Assembly (NCBI RefSeq): GCF_018918345.1 | Contig: NZ_JAHLQI010000004.1 | Coordinates: forward strand, 1 to 64,000 | Source: Butyricicoccus intestinisimiae | GTDB taxonomy: Bacteria > Bacillota > Clostridia > Oscillospirales > Butyricicoccaceae | DNA length: 64,000 nucleotides | Direction of reading: 5' to 3' | Part shown: piece after piece, positions 9,069 to 17,856 of the stretch | Layout of the letters: each line of letters begins with the position of its first letter | How positions within the stretch are numbered: the first letter of the stretch is position 1 | Program-made: the position numbers and the translations under genes | Notes under the pieces: model-generated | The model's input: the letters and a program-made list of their open reading frames with translations, nothing else | What the model was told of the DNA's origin: nothing | Databases searched by the model: none

Positions 9069-11687
9069 ATGACACAAGACTACTTTAGAAAGACGGCTGC
9101 GGAGGCGCTGCGCGCGCAGAATACCTCGGAACAGGGGCTGTCCGCGCAGGAGGCTGCGCAGAGATTGCAGACCTACGGAAAAAATAAGTTGTCCGAGGGA
9201 AAGAAAAAGAGCATCGTGCGGATTTTTGCAGAGCAGTTTCGCGATTTGATGGTATGTATCTTGATGATTGCAGCGATTATTTCCGCCTGTTCCGGCAATG
9301 TGGAGAGCACGATTGTCATTTTTGTCGTGCTGATTCTCAATGCCGTGCTCGGCACGGTGCAGTATGTGAAAGCGGAAAAATCGCTGGAGAGCCTGAAGAC
9401 CATGGCGTCCCCGACAGCCAAGGTGCTGCGCGATGGTGCCCGCGTGGAGATTGATTCTGCATTGGTCGTTCCCGGCGATATCGTATTGCTGGAAGCGGGC
9501 GATATGGTGACTGCGGACGGCCGCATCTTAGAGAATTTTTCGCTCAAAGTCAATGAAAGCTCTTTGACCGGAGAATCCGAAGGCGTAGACAAGCAGACGG
9601 ATGTGATTGACGCCGAGCAGGTTGCCCTAGGCGATCAGAAAAACATGGTGTTTTCCGGTTCGCTGGTGACCTACGGCCGCGCATCGGTGCTTGTCACAGC
9701 GACCGGCATGCACACGGAGCTGGGCAAGATTGCGGCACTGATGAACCAGACCCAGCAGCGCAAAACACCGCTGCAGGAGAGCTTGGACGCATTCAGCGCG
9801 AAGCTGGCGATTGGCATTCTCATCATCTGTGCGGGCGTGTTTGCTCTGTCCGTATTCCGCACCGGCATGGGGATTTTGGATTCGCTGATGTTTGCTGTGG
9901 CGCTCGCCGTGGCGGCCATTCCGGAAGCGCTGTCCTCCATCGTCACGATTGTGCTCGCCATGGGAACGCAGAAGATGGCGCGGCAAAATGCCATCATCAA
10001 GGATTTGAAGGCGGTAGAGAGCTTGGGCAGCGTGTCCGTCATTTGCTCGGACAAAACCGGCACGCTGACGCAAAACAAAATGACGCCGCAAACGCTGTAT
10101 GCGGATGGACAGGTGATTGCCAAGGAACAGCTGGAGCTGTCCAATCCGGTGCAGCGCATGCTGCTCAAAGCCGCGCTGCTCGCCAGCGATGCAACGCATG
10201 ATGAGGACACGGGAGATTCCATCGGTGATCCGACGGAGGTTGCGCTTGTCATGCTGGGCGAACAGTTCGGCGTGATTGAAGAAGTATATCGGGAACAGCA
10301 TCCGCGGCTGAGCGAGCTTGCCTTTGACTCCGACCGCAAACGCATGAGCACCCTGCACGACATCGACGGTGTGCCGACCATGTTTACAAAGGGCGCCATA
10401 GACAGCCTGCTCAATCGCTCCACCCATGTGCTGACGAGCAAGGGATGTGTTGCGCTGACGCCGCAGCTGCGAGAGCAGATTATTCGCATCAATACGCAGA
10501 TGTCCGAGCAGGGCTTGCGCGTGCTGGCGTTTGCATATCGGGAGCTGGACGCGGATCGCCCGCTGGAGCTGGAGGACGAGTGCAGCTTTACCTTCCTCGG
10601 TCTGATTTCCATGATAGATCCGCCGCGTCCGGAAGCGATTCAGGCGGTGGCGGATGCCAAACGCGGCGGCATCAAAACCGTCATGATTACCGGTGATCAT
10701 AAAATTACAGCGACAGCGATTGCGCGTCAGCTGGGCATTTTTGCGGACGGGGATATTGCCGTATCCGGCGTAGAGCTGGAGCAGATGACGGACGCCGAGC
10801 TGGATCGCCAGCTGCCGCACATCTCGGTCTATGCGCGCGTGTCGCCGGAACACAAAATCCGCATCGTGCATGCATGGCAGCGGCGCGGCAGCATCGTTTC
10901 CATGACCGGTGACGGCGTAAACGATGCACCGGCACTCAAGCAAGCGGACATTGGCGTGGCCATGGGCATCACGGGCACGGAGGTCAGCAAGGACGCCGCT
11001 TCAATGATTTTGACGGATGATAATTTTGCAACGATTGTCAAGGCGGTCGTAAACGGCAGAAGCGTATATGAAAATATTCGAAATGCCATTCGGTTTTTGC
11101 TGTCCGGCAATACGGCGGGCATTTTCTGTGTGCTGTACGCATCGCTGCTGGCGCTGCCTGTGCCGTTTCAGCCGGTGCACCTGCTGTTTATCAATTTGCT
11201 GACGGACTCTCTGCCAGCCATTGCCATCGGCATGGAACCGGCGCGCCGCGGTTTGCTCAACCGCGCGCCGCGCGACCCGAAGCAGCCGATTTTGAACCGT
11301 GCGCTGCTGTGTAATATTGGATGGCAGGGTCTGCTGATTGCTGTCGTAACGATGGCGGCATTTTATCTGGGCTATCAGCAGCACGATGCAGCATTGGCAT
11401 CGACCATGGCATTTTCAACGCTGACGCTGGCGCGCCTGTTCCATGGCTTCAACTGCCGCGGCGAGGCGTCCATCTTCCGCCTGAAATTTTCCACCAATCC
11501 GTATTCCAACTTGGCATTTGCTGCCGGTGCGCTGCTGCTGCTCGCCGTGCTGTTCGTGCCGGGACTCAAGCAGCTGTTTCTGGTTTCCCCGCAGTTTGGC
11601 ATCAGCCAGCTGGGTATCATCACGGCATTGGCGGTTGTGCCGACGCTCATCATTCAAACAATCAAACTGATTGCCGAGAAGCGGTAA
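9069..11687 (+). CDS. P-type cation ATPase (PacL/YloB-like), probable Mn2+ or Ca2+ exporter
   Basis: 872-residue P2-type ATPase from the ATG at 9069 (GGAAGGAAA upstream). An N-terminal cation_ATPase_N segment (EAAQRLQTYGKNKLSE) is followed by TM1-2, the actuator loop with SSLTGES, TM4 with AIPEALSS, the phosphorylation site CSDKTGTLTQNKMT, the nucleotide domain with FTKGAID, the hinge TGDGVNDAPALKQADIG, and the C-terminal transmembrane block. Annotated relatives are called calcium transporters. The manganese riboswitch immediately upstream makes manganese export the better functional guess here (inference). Transcription ends in a hairpin shared with the convergent DUF1275 gene. Confidence 0.9.
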   Translation: MTQDYFRKTAAEALRAQNTSEQGLSAQEAAQRLQTYGKNKLSEGKKKSIVRIFAEQFRDLMVCILMIAAIISACSGNVESTIVIFVVLILNAVLGTVQYVKAEKSLESLKTMASPTAKVLRDGARVEIDSALVVPGDIVLLEAGDMVTADGRILENFSLKVNESSLTGESEGVDKQTDVIDAEQVALGDQKNMVFSGSLVTYGRASVLVTATGMHTELGKIAALMNQTQQRKTPLQESLDAFSAKLAIGILIICAGVFALSVFRTGMGILDSLMFAVALAVAAIPEALSSIVTIVLAMGTQKMARQNAIIKDLKAVESLGSVSVICSDKTGTLTQNKMTPQTLYADGQVIAKEQLELSNPVQRMLLKAALLASDATHDEDTGDSIGDPTEVALVMLGEQFGVIEEVYREQHPRLSELAFDSDRKRMSTLHDIDGVPTMFTKGAIDSLLNRSTHVLTSKGCVALTPQLREQIIRINTQMSEQGLRVLAFAYRELDADRPLELEDECSFTFLGLISMIDPPRPEAIQAVADAKRGGIKTVMITGDHKITATAIARQLGIFADGDIAVSGVELEQMTDAELDRQLPHISVYARVSPEHKIRIVHAWQRRGSIVSMTGDGVNDAPALKQADIGVAMGITGTEVSKDAASMILTDDNFATIVKAVVNGRSVYENIRNAIRFLLSGNTAGIFCVLYASLLALPVPFQPVHLLFINLLTDSLPAIAIGMEPARRGLLNRAPRDPKQPILNRALLCNIGWQGLLIAVVTMAAFYLGYQQHDAALASTMAFSTLTLARLFHGFNCRGEASIFRLKFSTNPYSNLAFAAGALLLLAVLFVPGLKQLFLVSPQFGISQLGIITALAVVPTLIIQTIKLIAEKR

Positions 11688-11697
11688 TCTGCATAAC

Positions 11698-11738
11698 AAA
11701 AAAGCGTGATGCCGATGTGCTCGGTATCACGCTTTTTG
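11698..11738. terminator. Bidirectional terminator
   Basis: Arms 11700-11715 and 11721-11736 pair along 16 bases with one G-T pair; A-run on the left and T-run on the right serve both convergent genes. Confidence 0.85.
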
Positions 11739-11740
11739 TA

Positions 11741-12409
11741 TCAGCGATGTTCTTTTTGCATCATGCTGAATGCGATGCACAGCAGCAGGCTGGATATCCA
11801 GATTGCCCGCAGGCCGATGTGCAGCGAGCAAATGCCGCCTGCACCTGCGCCGAGCGCAAAAACGCAGATGATGCCGTAATAATGCAGCGCCTTGCGCAGC
11901 GCCTCCGGCCGTTTGTCGCGCAGGTAAATGGACAGGCTCTCGGTTCCGCTGCGCAGATTGCCGATACACATGGTGCTGGCATATCCGTAGCCGTGTACCT
12001 TGCGGAAGGTCTGCACCTGCATGGAGCAGGCGAAGGATACCAGAGCGGTTGCAATGATGTTGTACTGTGTGGGAATGAAGCCGACAAGCAGGAGCAAAAC
12101 GAATTCGATGGCGACGACAATCTGCCGCCAATGTAGGCGGGTGGATGTTTTGTAGCGGTGACTGATATGCTCTGCGACAAACACGCCCAGCGCGAACGCG
12201 AGGAGCGGGAACAGATAGTGCAGAGCCGTCATCCAATCGCCCTCCATCAAATGCTGGCTCATTAAAACGATGTTGCCGGTTTGTGCATTGGAAAAAACCT
12301 CATCACGCACATTGTAGGTATAGGCGTCTTGAAAACCGCCGGACAGCGCGAGGACCGCGCTGAGCAAAAAGGTCTCTGAGGTTTGAAAATGCGCCTCCGA
12401 ATGATGCAT
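11741..12409 (-). CDS. DUF1275 (YoaK-like) membrane protein
   Basis: 222 residues with about six membrane segments. It shows the family marks GGFQDAYTY, FSNAQTGNIVLM and FRKVHGYGYASTMCIGNLRSG. The function of the family is not established. I place the start at the ATG at 12409 (AGGTGA upstream) rather than at the in-frame ATG at 12448, because the latter directly abuts a consensus -10 box and so would lie at or before the transcription start. The gene is single, with its own promoter, and converges with the cation ATPase. Confidence 0.85.
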   Translation of the reverse strand: MHHSEAHFQTSETFLLSAVLALSGGFQDAYTYNVRDEVFSNAQTGNIVLMSQHLMEGDWMTALHYLFPLLAFALGVFVAEHISHRYKTSTRLHWRQIVVAIEFVLLLLVGFIPTQYNIIATALVSFACSMQVQTFRKVHGYGYASTMCIGNLRSGTESLSIYLRDKRPEALRKALHYYGIICVFALGAGAGGICSLHIGLRAIWISSLLLCIAFSMMQKEHR

Positions 12410-12448
12410 AATTTCACCTGATTTCGATTGAATTGTTTCCAGTCCCAT

Positions 12449-12477
12449 ATTATACAGGAAGCAAGGTGAAAAAGCAA
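12449..12477 (-). promoter_or_regulatory. Promoter of the DUF1275 gene
   Basis: Minus strand: TTGCTT (12472-12477), 17-bp spacer, TATAAT (12449-12454). It decides the start codon of the gene, since the upstream ATG is adjacent to the -10 box. Confidence 0.75.
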
Positions 12478-12579
12478 ATAGATATGCATGCCGTTGAGGC
12501 GTTTGCTATAGAATATCGCCTGCAAATGCAGTTTTGAGTGCTTTTTTGTTTGAAAATTCGGCATTTTTCGCAAAAACTC

Positions 12580-12608
12580 TTGCAATTGGCTTTTTTGCCA
12601 TTTACAAT
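12580..12608 (+). promoter_or_regulatory. Promoter of the SH3-domain gene
   Basis: TTGCAA at 12580-12585, 17-bp spacer, TACAAT at 12603-12608; the GTG start is 29 bp further on. Confidence 0.65.
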
Positions 12609-12637
12609 AAGATATCATGAGATAGGGGGAACGAACT

Positions 12638-13318
12638 GTGTACGACGAAGAGGAACGCCGACAGGAACTCCTGCGCCGTCGCGCGATACGCCGTAGGCAT
12701 AAGATGCGGGAAAAGCGCAGACGTGTGCGCCGTCGCCGGTTCATGCTGTCTGTTCTCGTTGCCGCGATCGTGCTTTTTTGTCTGATTCGTTTGGGAATGC
12801 TGGCGTATTCCGCCATCCATAGCCGGATAGATAAAACAGAGCAGCAAGTTGGGCAGACAGAGCAGATACAATCCGAAAAACAGACGGAGCAGCAGACGGA
12901 ATCTTCCTATTCCATGGCGATTATCACGACTGCCGCAGGGCTCAACGTCCGCACCGGTCCGGGGACAACCTATCCGCGCGTCACAACGCTTTCCGGCGGA
13001 ACGATTCTCTCGACGGATGCGGAGAAAGACAATTGGTCTCAGATTGCAGAGGGAACCTATCTCAACGATTGGCTGTGTTCGGATTATATTTCCCGTCTGC
13101 GCGAGGAGGACGGCCGCGCGACCGTGACAAAGAGCACCAGTCTATATGCGGAACCGTCTGCGGCAAATTTCCGGACGATTGCACCGCTCGAGACAGACGA
13201 TGTCGTTCGGCTGCTGTATTCCGCAAAGGTTGACGGAGAAATGTGGTACGAGGTTCAAATACAAGCATATATCGGCTGGATCGATGCGGACAGCATCCGC
13301 ATCCATGAAAAATACTAA
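12638..13318 (+). CDS. Membrane-anchored bacterial SH3-domain protein
   Basis: 226 residues from a GTG start with GGGGGA seven bases upstream. Residues 1-35 are a very basic cytoplasmic tail rich in Arg, then one membrane helix at about 36-58, a Glu/Gln/Thr-rich linker at 65-92, an SH3b domain at 93-152 (AGLNVRTGPGTTYPRV), and a second SH3-like stretch to the end (STSLYAEPSAANFRTI, WYEVQIQAYIGWIDADSI). Such proteins bind peptidoglycan on the outer face. No catalytic domain is fused. The basic tail could bind membrane phospholipids or nucleic acid; that is speculation. Confidence 0.8.
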   Translation: MYDEEERRQELLRRRAIRRRHKMREKRRRVRRRRFMLSVLVAAIVLFCLIRLGMLAYSAIHSRIDKTEQQVGQTEQIQSEKQTEQQTESSYSMAIITTAAGLNVRTGPGTTYPRVTTLSGGTILSTDAEKDNWSQIAEGTYLNDWLCSDYISRLREEDGRATVTKSTSLYAEPSAANFRTIAPLETDDVVRLLYSAKVDGEMWYEVQIQAYIGWIDADSIRIHEKY

Positions 13319-13439
13319 ACGCAATCTCCTACGCGCTGCTCGGCAACTGGGAGATTATGTTTTTATCTGACGGGACACACTATAGCATAGAACGCGCAAA
13401 CAGGCAAAACATTTGCCTGCTGATAAAAAAGGAGAATCT

Positions 13440-14042
13440 ATGTCACCAGAACTTATCAAACGATTGACGGAGCATCAGCCGTCGCTCATCGGTCTGGAGC
13501 AATGCCGGCAGGCGGCGGTGCTGATTCCGCTGCTTGAGACACCGGACGGCGTGCAAATTGTGCTGGAACAGCGGTCACCCAAGCTCAAGCACCAGCCGAG
13601 AGATATTTGTCTGCCGGGCGGTGCGATAGAAGCGGGCGAGACGCCGCGGCAGGCAGCCGTGCGGGAGGCCTGCGAGGAGCTTTTGCTCCGGCCGGAGCAA
13701 ATCCAAGTGTTCGGCTTGATGGACGTGCTGCACACCAATACGCTGATGCTGTATCCGTATGCGGCAAAGTTGACGGACTATGACATGACGTACAGCACGG
13801 CGGAGGTGGAGAGGGTGTTTTGCGTGCCGCTGTCGTTTTTTCAGACGCAGAAGCCGGAGCAATACCGCATTACGCTGCCGGTGCATCCACCGGAGGATTT
13901 TCCGCTGTCGCGCATTGTCGGCGGAAAACAATATCAGTGGCGGGAGCGCCGAGAGGACATTGTATTTTATCAGTATCAGGATTGGACAATTTGGGGCATC
14001 ACCGCAAAAATTTTGCAGGCGTTTGCACGCATCACAAGGTGA
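13440..14042 (+). CDS. Nudix hydrolase, probable CoA pyrophosphatase
   Basis: 200 residues from the ATG at 13440 after AAAGGAG. The Nudix box GX5EX7REUXEEXGU is present in the region GGAIEAGETPRQAAVREACEEL, and the preceding VLEQRSPKLKHQPRDICLP resembles the UPF0035 mark of CoA-cleaving Nudix enzymes. It would hydrolyse coenzyme A or related diphosphates in the cytoplasm. Substrate is inferred from family likeness only. It sits 7 bp before the flippase start and is probably co-transcribed with it, though no functional link is evident. Confidence 0.85.
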   Translation: MSPELIKRLTEHQPSLIGLEQCRQAAVLIPLLETPDGVQIVLEQRSPKLKHQPRDICLPGGAIEAGETPRQAAVREACEELLLRPEQIQVFGLMDVLHTNTLMLYPYAAKLTDYDMTYSTAEVERVFCVPLSFFQTQKPEQYRITLPVHPPEDFPLSRIVGGKQYQWRERREDIVFYQYQDWTIWGITAKILQAFARITR

Positions 14043-14049
14043 GAATACA

Positions 14050-15459
14050 ATGGGACGTCGAAAAGAACTAGCAAAGAATACAGCAATCCTGACGATCGGC
14101 AGAGTATGCACCCAGTGCATCAATTTTCTGCTGCTGCCGTTTTATACAGCGATGCTGTCAACCGGTGCATATGGCACGTTTGATTTGATGCTCACCTATT
14201 CCATGCTGCTGCTGCCGCTGGTCGGCTGGCAGCTCCATCAAGGGCTGTTCCGGTTTATGCTAGATGACCGGCAAAACACCGCGCGCCATACCGTTTTGTT
14301 TTCCACCCTGCTGTTTTTTAGTGTCATCCAGTGCGGTGCCTATCTGGCGGTGTTCGCGCTGATACAGGCCGTTGTGCACGTGGAACACGCGTATTTTTTG
14401 CTTGTGTATGTCATTTTGCAGGTGTTTAACGCCATGCTGATGCAGTTTGTGCGCGGGCTGGGAAAGAGCGTCGTGTACACGATTGCATCGTTTATCGCGG
14501 CGACGGCAACCGCGCTGTTCAATGTTCTCGCCCTGACCTGTTTTCACGGAGGACTGACGGGGCTGCTGGTATCCACCCTGCTGGCACAGAGCCTGACACT
14601 GCTGTATCTTCTCGCAGCGTCCGGCTGCCGAAACTATCTGTCGCTGCGGTGCATACAACCGGCGATTTTTAAGCAGGTGGGCGCGTATTCGATTCCGCTG
14701 GTGCCGAACAATTTGGCGTGGTGGGTCGTCAATGCCTCGGACCGAACCATTGTCTCGTACTTTCTCGGCGCGGCGGCAAACGGCGTGTATTCCATCGCCA
14801 ATAAGTTTTCCAATGTGTTTGTCAATTTTTATAATATCTTAAATCTGTCGTGGGCAGAGACCGTGTCGCTGCACTATACCGATGCAGATCGGGACGAATT
14901 TTTGACCGAGACCATGAACGCGATGTTTCAGCTGTTTGCTGCCGGATGCTTTGGCATGGCGGCGTGCATGCCGTTTTTCTTTCCGGTATTCATTGACGCC
15001 AAGTATCACGATGCATATCCGCAGATTTTGATTTTGCTGTATGCCATGCTGTTTCGCGTGCTGGTCGGGCTGTACAGCTGTGTGTATGTCGCGCAGAAAA
15101 ATGCAAAGAAAATTGCGGAGACCTCGATTTCTGCCGCAGTCATCAACATTGTGGTGGATTTGCTTCTGATTCGAAAAATTCATATCTTTGCGGCGTCTAT
15201 TTCAACGCTGGCGGCGTTTTTGATTTTGTTTTTGGTTCGATATAGAGATGTTAATCGAACCGTGCACATGAAGCTCAAGCGCTCGGTGGTGGTTGGCTGT
15301 CTGCTGATGGGCGGCTGTCTGCTGTACACGTATTATTGCGGCAATCGCCGGATACAGGCGGGCGCGCTGGTACTCACTATCGGGTATGCGATTGGCGCCA
15401 ATTGGGAGATGCTCAGGATGGGTGCGCGCTTTGTTCGCAGCAAATTACATACCAAATAG
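14050..15459 (+). CDS. Polysaccharide flippase (oligosaccharide transporter, Wzx/RfbX type)
   Basis: 469 residues from the ATG at 14050 with AAGGTGAG upstream. About 12-14 hydrophobic helices run the length of the protein. Family marks are the start KNTAILTIGRVCTQCINFLLLPFYTAMLSTGAYG and VGAYSIPLVPNNLAWWVVNASDRTIVSYFLG. It would move lipid-linked glycans across the membrane for capsule, teichoic-type polymer or exopolysaccharide. No glycosyltransferases are adjacent, but a UDP-galactopyranose mutase gene lies 1.2 kb on. A strong terminator follows. Confidence 0.88.
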   Translation: MGRRKELAKNTAILTIGRVCTQCINFLLLPFYTAMLSTGAYGTFDLMLTYSMLLLPLVGWQLHQGLFRFMLDDRQNTARHTVLFSTLLFFSVIQCGAYLAVFALIQAVVHVEHAYFLLVYVILQVFNAMLMQFVRGLGKSVVYTIASFIAATATALFNVLALTCFHGGLTGLLVSTLLAQSLTLLYLLAASGCRNYLSLRCIQPAIFKQVGAYSIPLVPNNLAWWVVNASDRTIVSYFLGAAANGVYSIANKFSNVFVNFYNILNLSWAETVSLHYTDADRDEFLTETMNAMFQLFAAGCFGMAACMPFFFPVFIDAKYHDAYPQILILLYAMLFRVLVGLYSCVYVAQKNAKKIAETSISAAVINIVVDLLLIRKIHIFAASISTLAAFLILFLVRYRDVNRTVHMKLKRSVVVGCLLMGGCLLYTYYCGNRRIQAGALVLTIGYAIGANWEMLRMGARFVRSKLHTK

Positions 15460-15465
15460 ACAGCA

Positions 15466-15498
15466 GAACGCGCCGGATGATGGCATCCGGCGCGTTTT
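15466..15498. terminator. Terminator between flippase and tail-fibre-like gene
   Basis: Thirteen-base perfect inverted repeat, 15467-15479 with 15484-15496, with a TTTT end on the plus strand; it can serve both convergent genes. Confidence 0.8.
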
Positions 15499-15507
15499 CA
15501 TGTGCAC

Positions 15508-16530
15508 TCAGGCAGTCCGCTTCCAAATATACACGGCGAGATACGGCGGCATGTTGTTGTGTGCCTGATCGAGACCTGCGCCGTTTTGTGCCAGCTTGCC
15601 CTGATAGTTTTTCTTGCTGGTCGTGACACCGTCCGGTTTGATTAAATACTCTCCGGCTGTCGGAGACCAACTGGAAGAGGAACCATCGTTGTTGACATAC
15701 ATGGTGTGCGTGTGGCTTGGCATCTCCTGTGCGGTCAGCTTGTGCGTCGCTTCGCCGCCGGTGCTGCCGCCTGCATACGCAGTGCCCGCCGCGAGCAGAA
15801 ATCTGTCCTTAATGCGCTCCCATGTGCCGCCCCAAGCGGCAGCCGGATCAAAGGCGGATGCCGTTGTGTGATACAGGGTGCCGACCGGATAGAACATGTC
15901 GAGCACGGCTGTCTGGAGTGCATCCGCGGACAGGCAGGCGGCGCGGGCGTCATCGACATACTGTTTGGTGGCAGCGTCCCGACCGGCTGCCGGTGCCTGT
16001 AAGTTGGAAATGGTGTGTGACTGCGCATCGAGATTGCCGGACAGTTTGCCGCCGGACTGCTTGACGTAGACAGCACCCATGCCGTCCGCAATGCTCTGGG
16101 CGGTTTCGGCGGCGGCCTGCGCGCGCTGGGCGTTGGCGCTTGCCTGTACAATTTGATCCATCCATGGACGGCTGGCAGCTTGGCAGGCGGTATCCGCCCG
16201 CTCCGACAGCGCGGCATAGACAACCGTGCTCATCTGCTGCGATTTTGCCAGCATGTCACCGACATACCAGCTCAGCTCGCACAATCCGGAGCCGGATGCG
16301 GCGGTGTCGGATGCGCTGACGCGCCAAGTGACAAGGGCACCGGTCTGTTCCACAACGACAGGATGCATGGAGCCTTGGGCAGGCTGAAACAGCAGCGCCG
16401 CACTGCCTTCACCATACGTTTCCAGATACGATGTACAGTCGAAGCAAATCACCGTGTGATTTTCGCCGCATCTGCCCAAGGGAATGCTGTTGGGCAAATG
16501 CGTCATGTCAATTGTTAAAGTTGTATTCAT
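15508..16530 (-). CDS. Phage tail-fibre/baseplate-like protein, isolated gene
   Basis: 340 residues. The ATG at 16530 has GGAGGTG correctly spaced, while the GTG at 16539 overlaps that site, so I use 16530. The N-terminal 110 residues look like a baseplate upper-protein lobe, 110-175 is an Ala-rich probable coiled coil, 180-200 holds the fibre motif SGNLDAQSHTISNLQ with AATKQYVDDA, and the last 120 residues resemble a tail collar or receptor tip: MFYPVGTLYHTT, WGGTWERIKDRFLLAAG, LTAQEMPSHTHT, NNMPPYLAVYIWKR. No other phage gene is near. It may be a domesticated adhesion protein or a phage remnant; the role is unknown. Confidence 0.75.
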   Translation of the reverse strand: MNTTLTIDMTHLPNSIPLGRCGENHTVICFDCTSYLETYGEGSAALLFQPAQGSMHPVVVEQTGALVTWRVSASDTAASGSGLCELSWYVGDMLAKSQQMSTVVYAALSERADTACQAASRPWMDQIVQASANAQRAQAAAETAQSIADGMGAVYVKQSGGKLSGNLDAQSHTISNLQAPAAGRDAATKQYVDDARAACLSADALQTAVLDMFYPVGTLYHTTASAFDPAAAWGGTWERIKDRFLLAAGTAYAGGSTGGEATHKLTAQEMPSHTHTMYVNNDGSSSSWSPTAGEYLIKPDGVTTSKKNYQGKLAQNGAGLDQAHNNMPPYLAVYIWKRTA

Positions 16531-16617
16531 TGACTTCACCTCCGGCTTTTATAATAGGCGCGAACACCGCTCTGTCAACGTTCATTTCTTGCAAGCCTGT
16601 GGAAAACACCGCGCAGT

Positions 16618-16646
16618 TTGACAGCTCGACAAATTTCAGCTATAAT
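16618..16646 (+). promoter_or_regulatory. Consensus promoter of glf
   Basis: TTGACA at 16618-16623, 17-bp spacer, TATAAT at 16641-16646, 38 bp before the glf start: a full consensus promoter. Confidence 0.85.
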
Positions 16647-16684
16647 TCACAACAGTTTTTAAGAAAATCAAGGAAGTATGATCT

Positions 16685-17797
16685 ATGTATGATTATTTAG
16701 TTGTCGGTGCCGGATTGTACGGCGCTGTATTTGCGCAGGAAGCCAAGCGGGCGGGAAAATCGGTGCTGGTGATTGATAAGCGTCCGCATGTAGCTGGAAA
16801 TATTTATACAGAAAAAATCGAAGGCATTCATGTGCATCGGTACGGCGCGCATATCTTCCACACAAACAACAAGCAGGTGTGGGAATACATCACGCAGTTT
16901 GCCGACTTCAATCGGTTTACCAACAGTCCGGTGGCCAATTATAAGGGCGAGCTGTATTCGATGCCGTTTAATATGTATACGTTTAACAAAATGTGGGGCG
17001 TCGTGACACCGGAACAGGCACAGAAAAAAATTGAGGAACAGCGCGCGGAAATTCAGGGCGAGCCGCAAAATCTGGAACAGCAGGCTATCTCTCTGGTAGG
17101 CCGTGATATTTTTGAAAAGCTCGTCAAGGGGTACACGGAAAAGCAGTGGGGACGCGATTGCAAGGAGCTTCCGGCATTTATCATCAAGCGCCTTCCGGTG
17201 CGGCTGACCTTCGACAACAATTATTTCAATGCGCTGTATCAAGGCATTCCGATTGGAGGCTATACCAAGTTGGTGGAACGTCTGCTGGAAGGCATCGAAG
17301 TGCGGCTGGATAGAGACTATCTCGCAGACAAATCAAACTGGGATGCCATGGCGCGCAAAGTCGTTTATACCGGAGCAATTGACGCATATTTTAATTTTCA
17401 GCTTGGCAATCTCGAATATCGCAGCGTGCGGTTTGAAACGGAAGTATTAAACATTCCCAATTTCCAAGGCAATGCTGCTGTAAATTATACGGATCGGGAA
17501 ACGCCGTGGACACGTATTATCGAGCACAAATGGTTCGAATTCGGCAAGGATGAACACGGAAACGAACTGCCCAAGACGGTCATCAGCCGAGAATATGCAT
17601 CGGAATGGAAGCCGGGAGACGAGCCGTATTATCCGGTGAACGATGAGAAAAACAGCGCGCGGTATCAAGCATATCAGGCGCTGGCACAGCGGGAATCGCA
17701 TGTGATTTTCGGCGGAAGATTGGGAGAATATACATATTATGACATGGATCAGGTCATTGCGGCGGCTCTGGAAAGAAGCAGACAAGAATTGGCTTGA
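16685..17797 (+). CDS. glf: UDP-galactopyranose mutase
   Basis: FAD enzyme converting UDP-galactopyranose to UDP-galactofuranose, the donor for Galf-containing surface glycans. 370 residues, as usual. The FAD-binding VGAGLYGAVFAQE opens the protein; also visible are HRYGAHIFHTNN, GYTEKQWG, IPIGGYTKLVERLL, YTGAIDAYFNF and the C-terminal FGGRLGEYTYYDMDQVI with its conserved Arg and Tyr. It has its own strong promoter and terminator. Together with the Leloir genes and the flippase it points to galactose ending up in a surface polymer, an inference from content. Confidence 0.95.
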   Translation: MYDYLVVGAGLYGAVFAQEAKRAGKSVLVIDKRPHVAGNIYTEKIEGIHVHRYGAHIFHTNNKQVWEYITQFADFNRFTNSPVANYKGELYSMPFNMYTFNKMWGVVTPEQAQKKIEEQRAEIQGEPQNLEQQAISLVGRDIFEKLVKGYTEKQWGRDCKELPAFIIKRLPVRLTFDNNYFNALYQGIPIGGYTKLVERLLEGIEVRLDRDYLADKSNWDAMARKVVYTGAIDAYFNFQLGNLEYRSVRFETEVLNIPNFQGNAAVNYTDRETPWTRIIEHKWFEFGKDEHGNELPKTVISREYASEWKPGDEPYYPVNDEKNSARYQAYQALAQRESHVIFGGRLGEYTYYDMDQVIAAALERSRQELA

Positions 17798-17804
17798 CAG
17801 ATAG

Positions 17805-17845
17805 AAAAAAGCAGATTTTCCGTTTTTGGAAAATCTGCTTTTTCT
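17805..17845. terminator. Bidirectional terminator between glf and pbuX
   Basis: Sixteen-base arms 17806-17821 and 17828-17843 with A-run and T-run on either side. Confidence 0.85.
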
Positions 17846-17856
17846 ATACCATAAAC

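Noticed and set aside
15508-16530. Prophage
   Set aside because: Only one tail-like gene is present, with no other phage functions or attachment sites.
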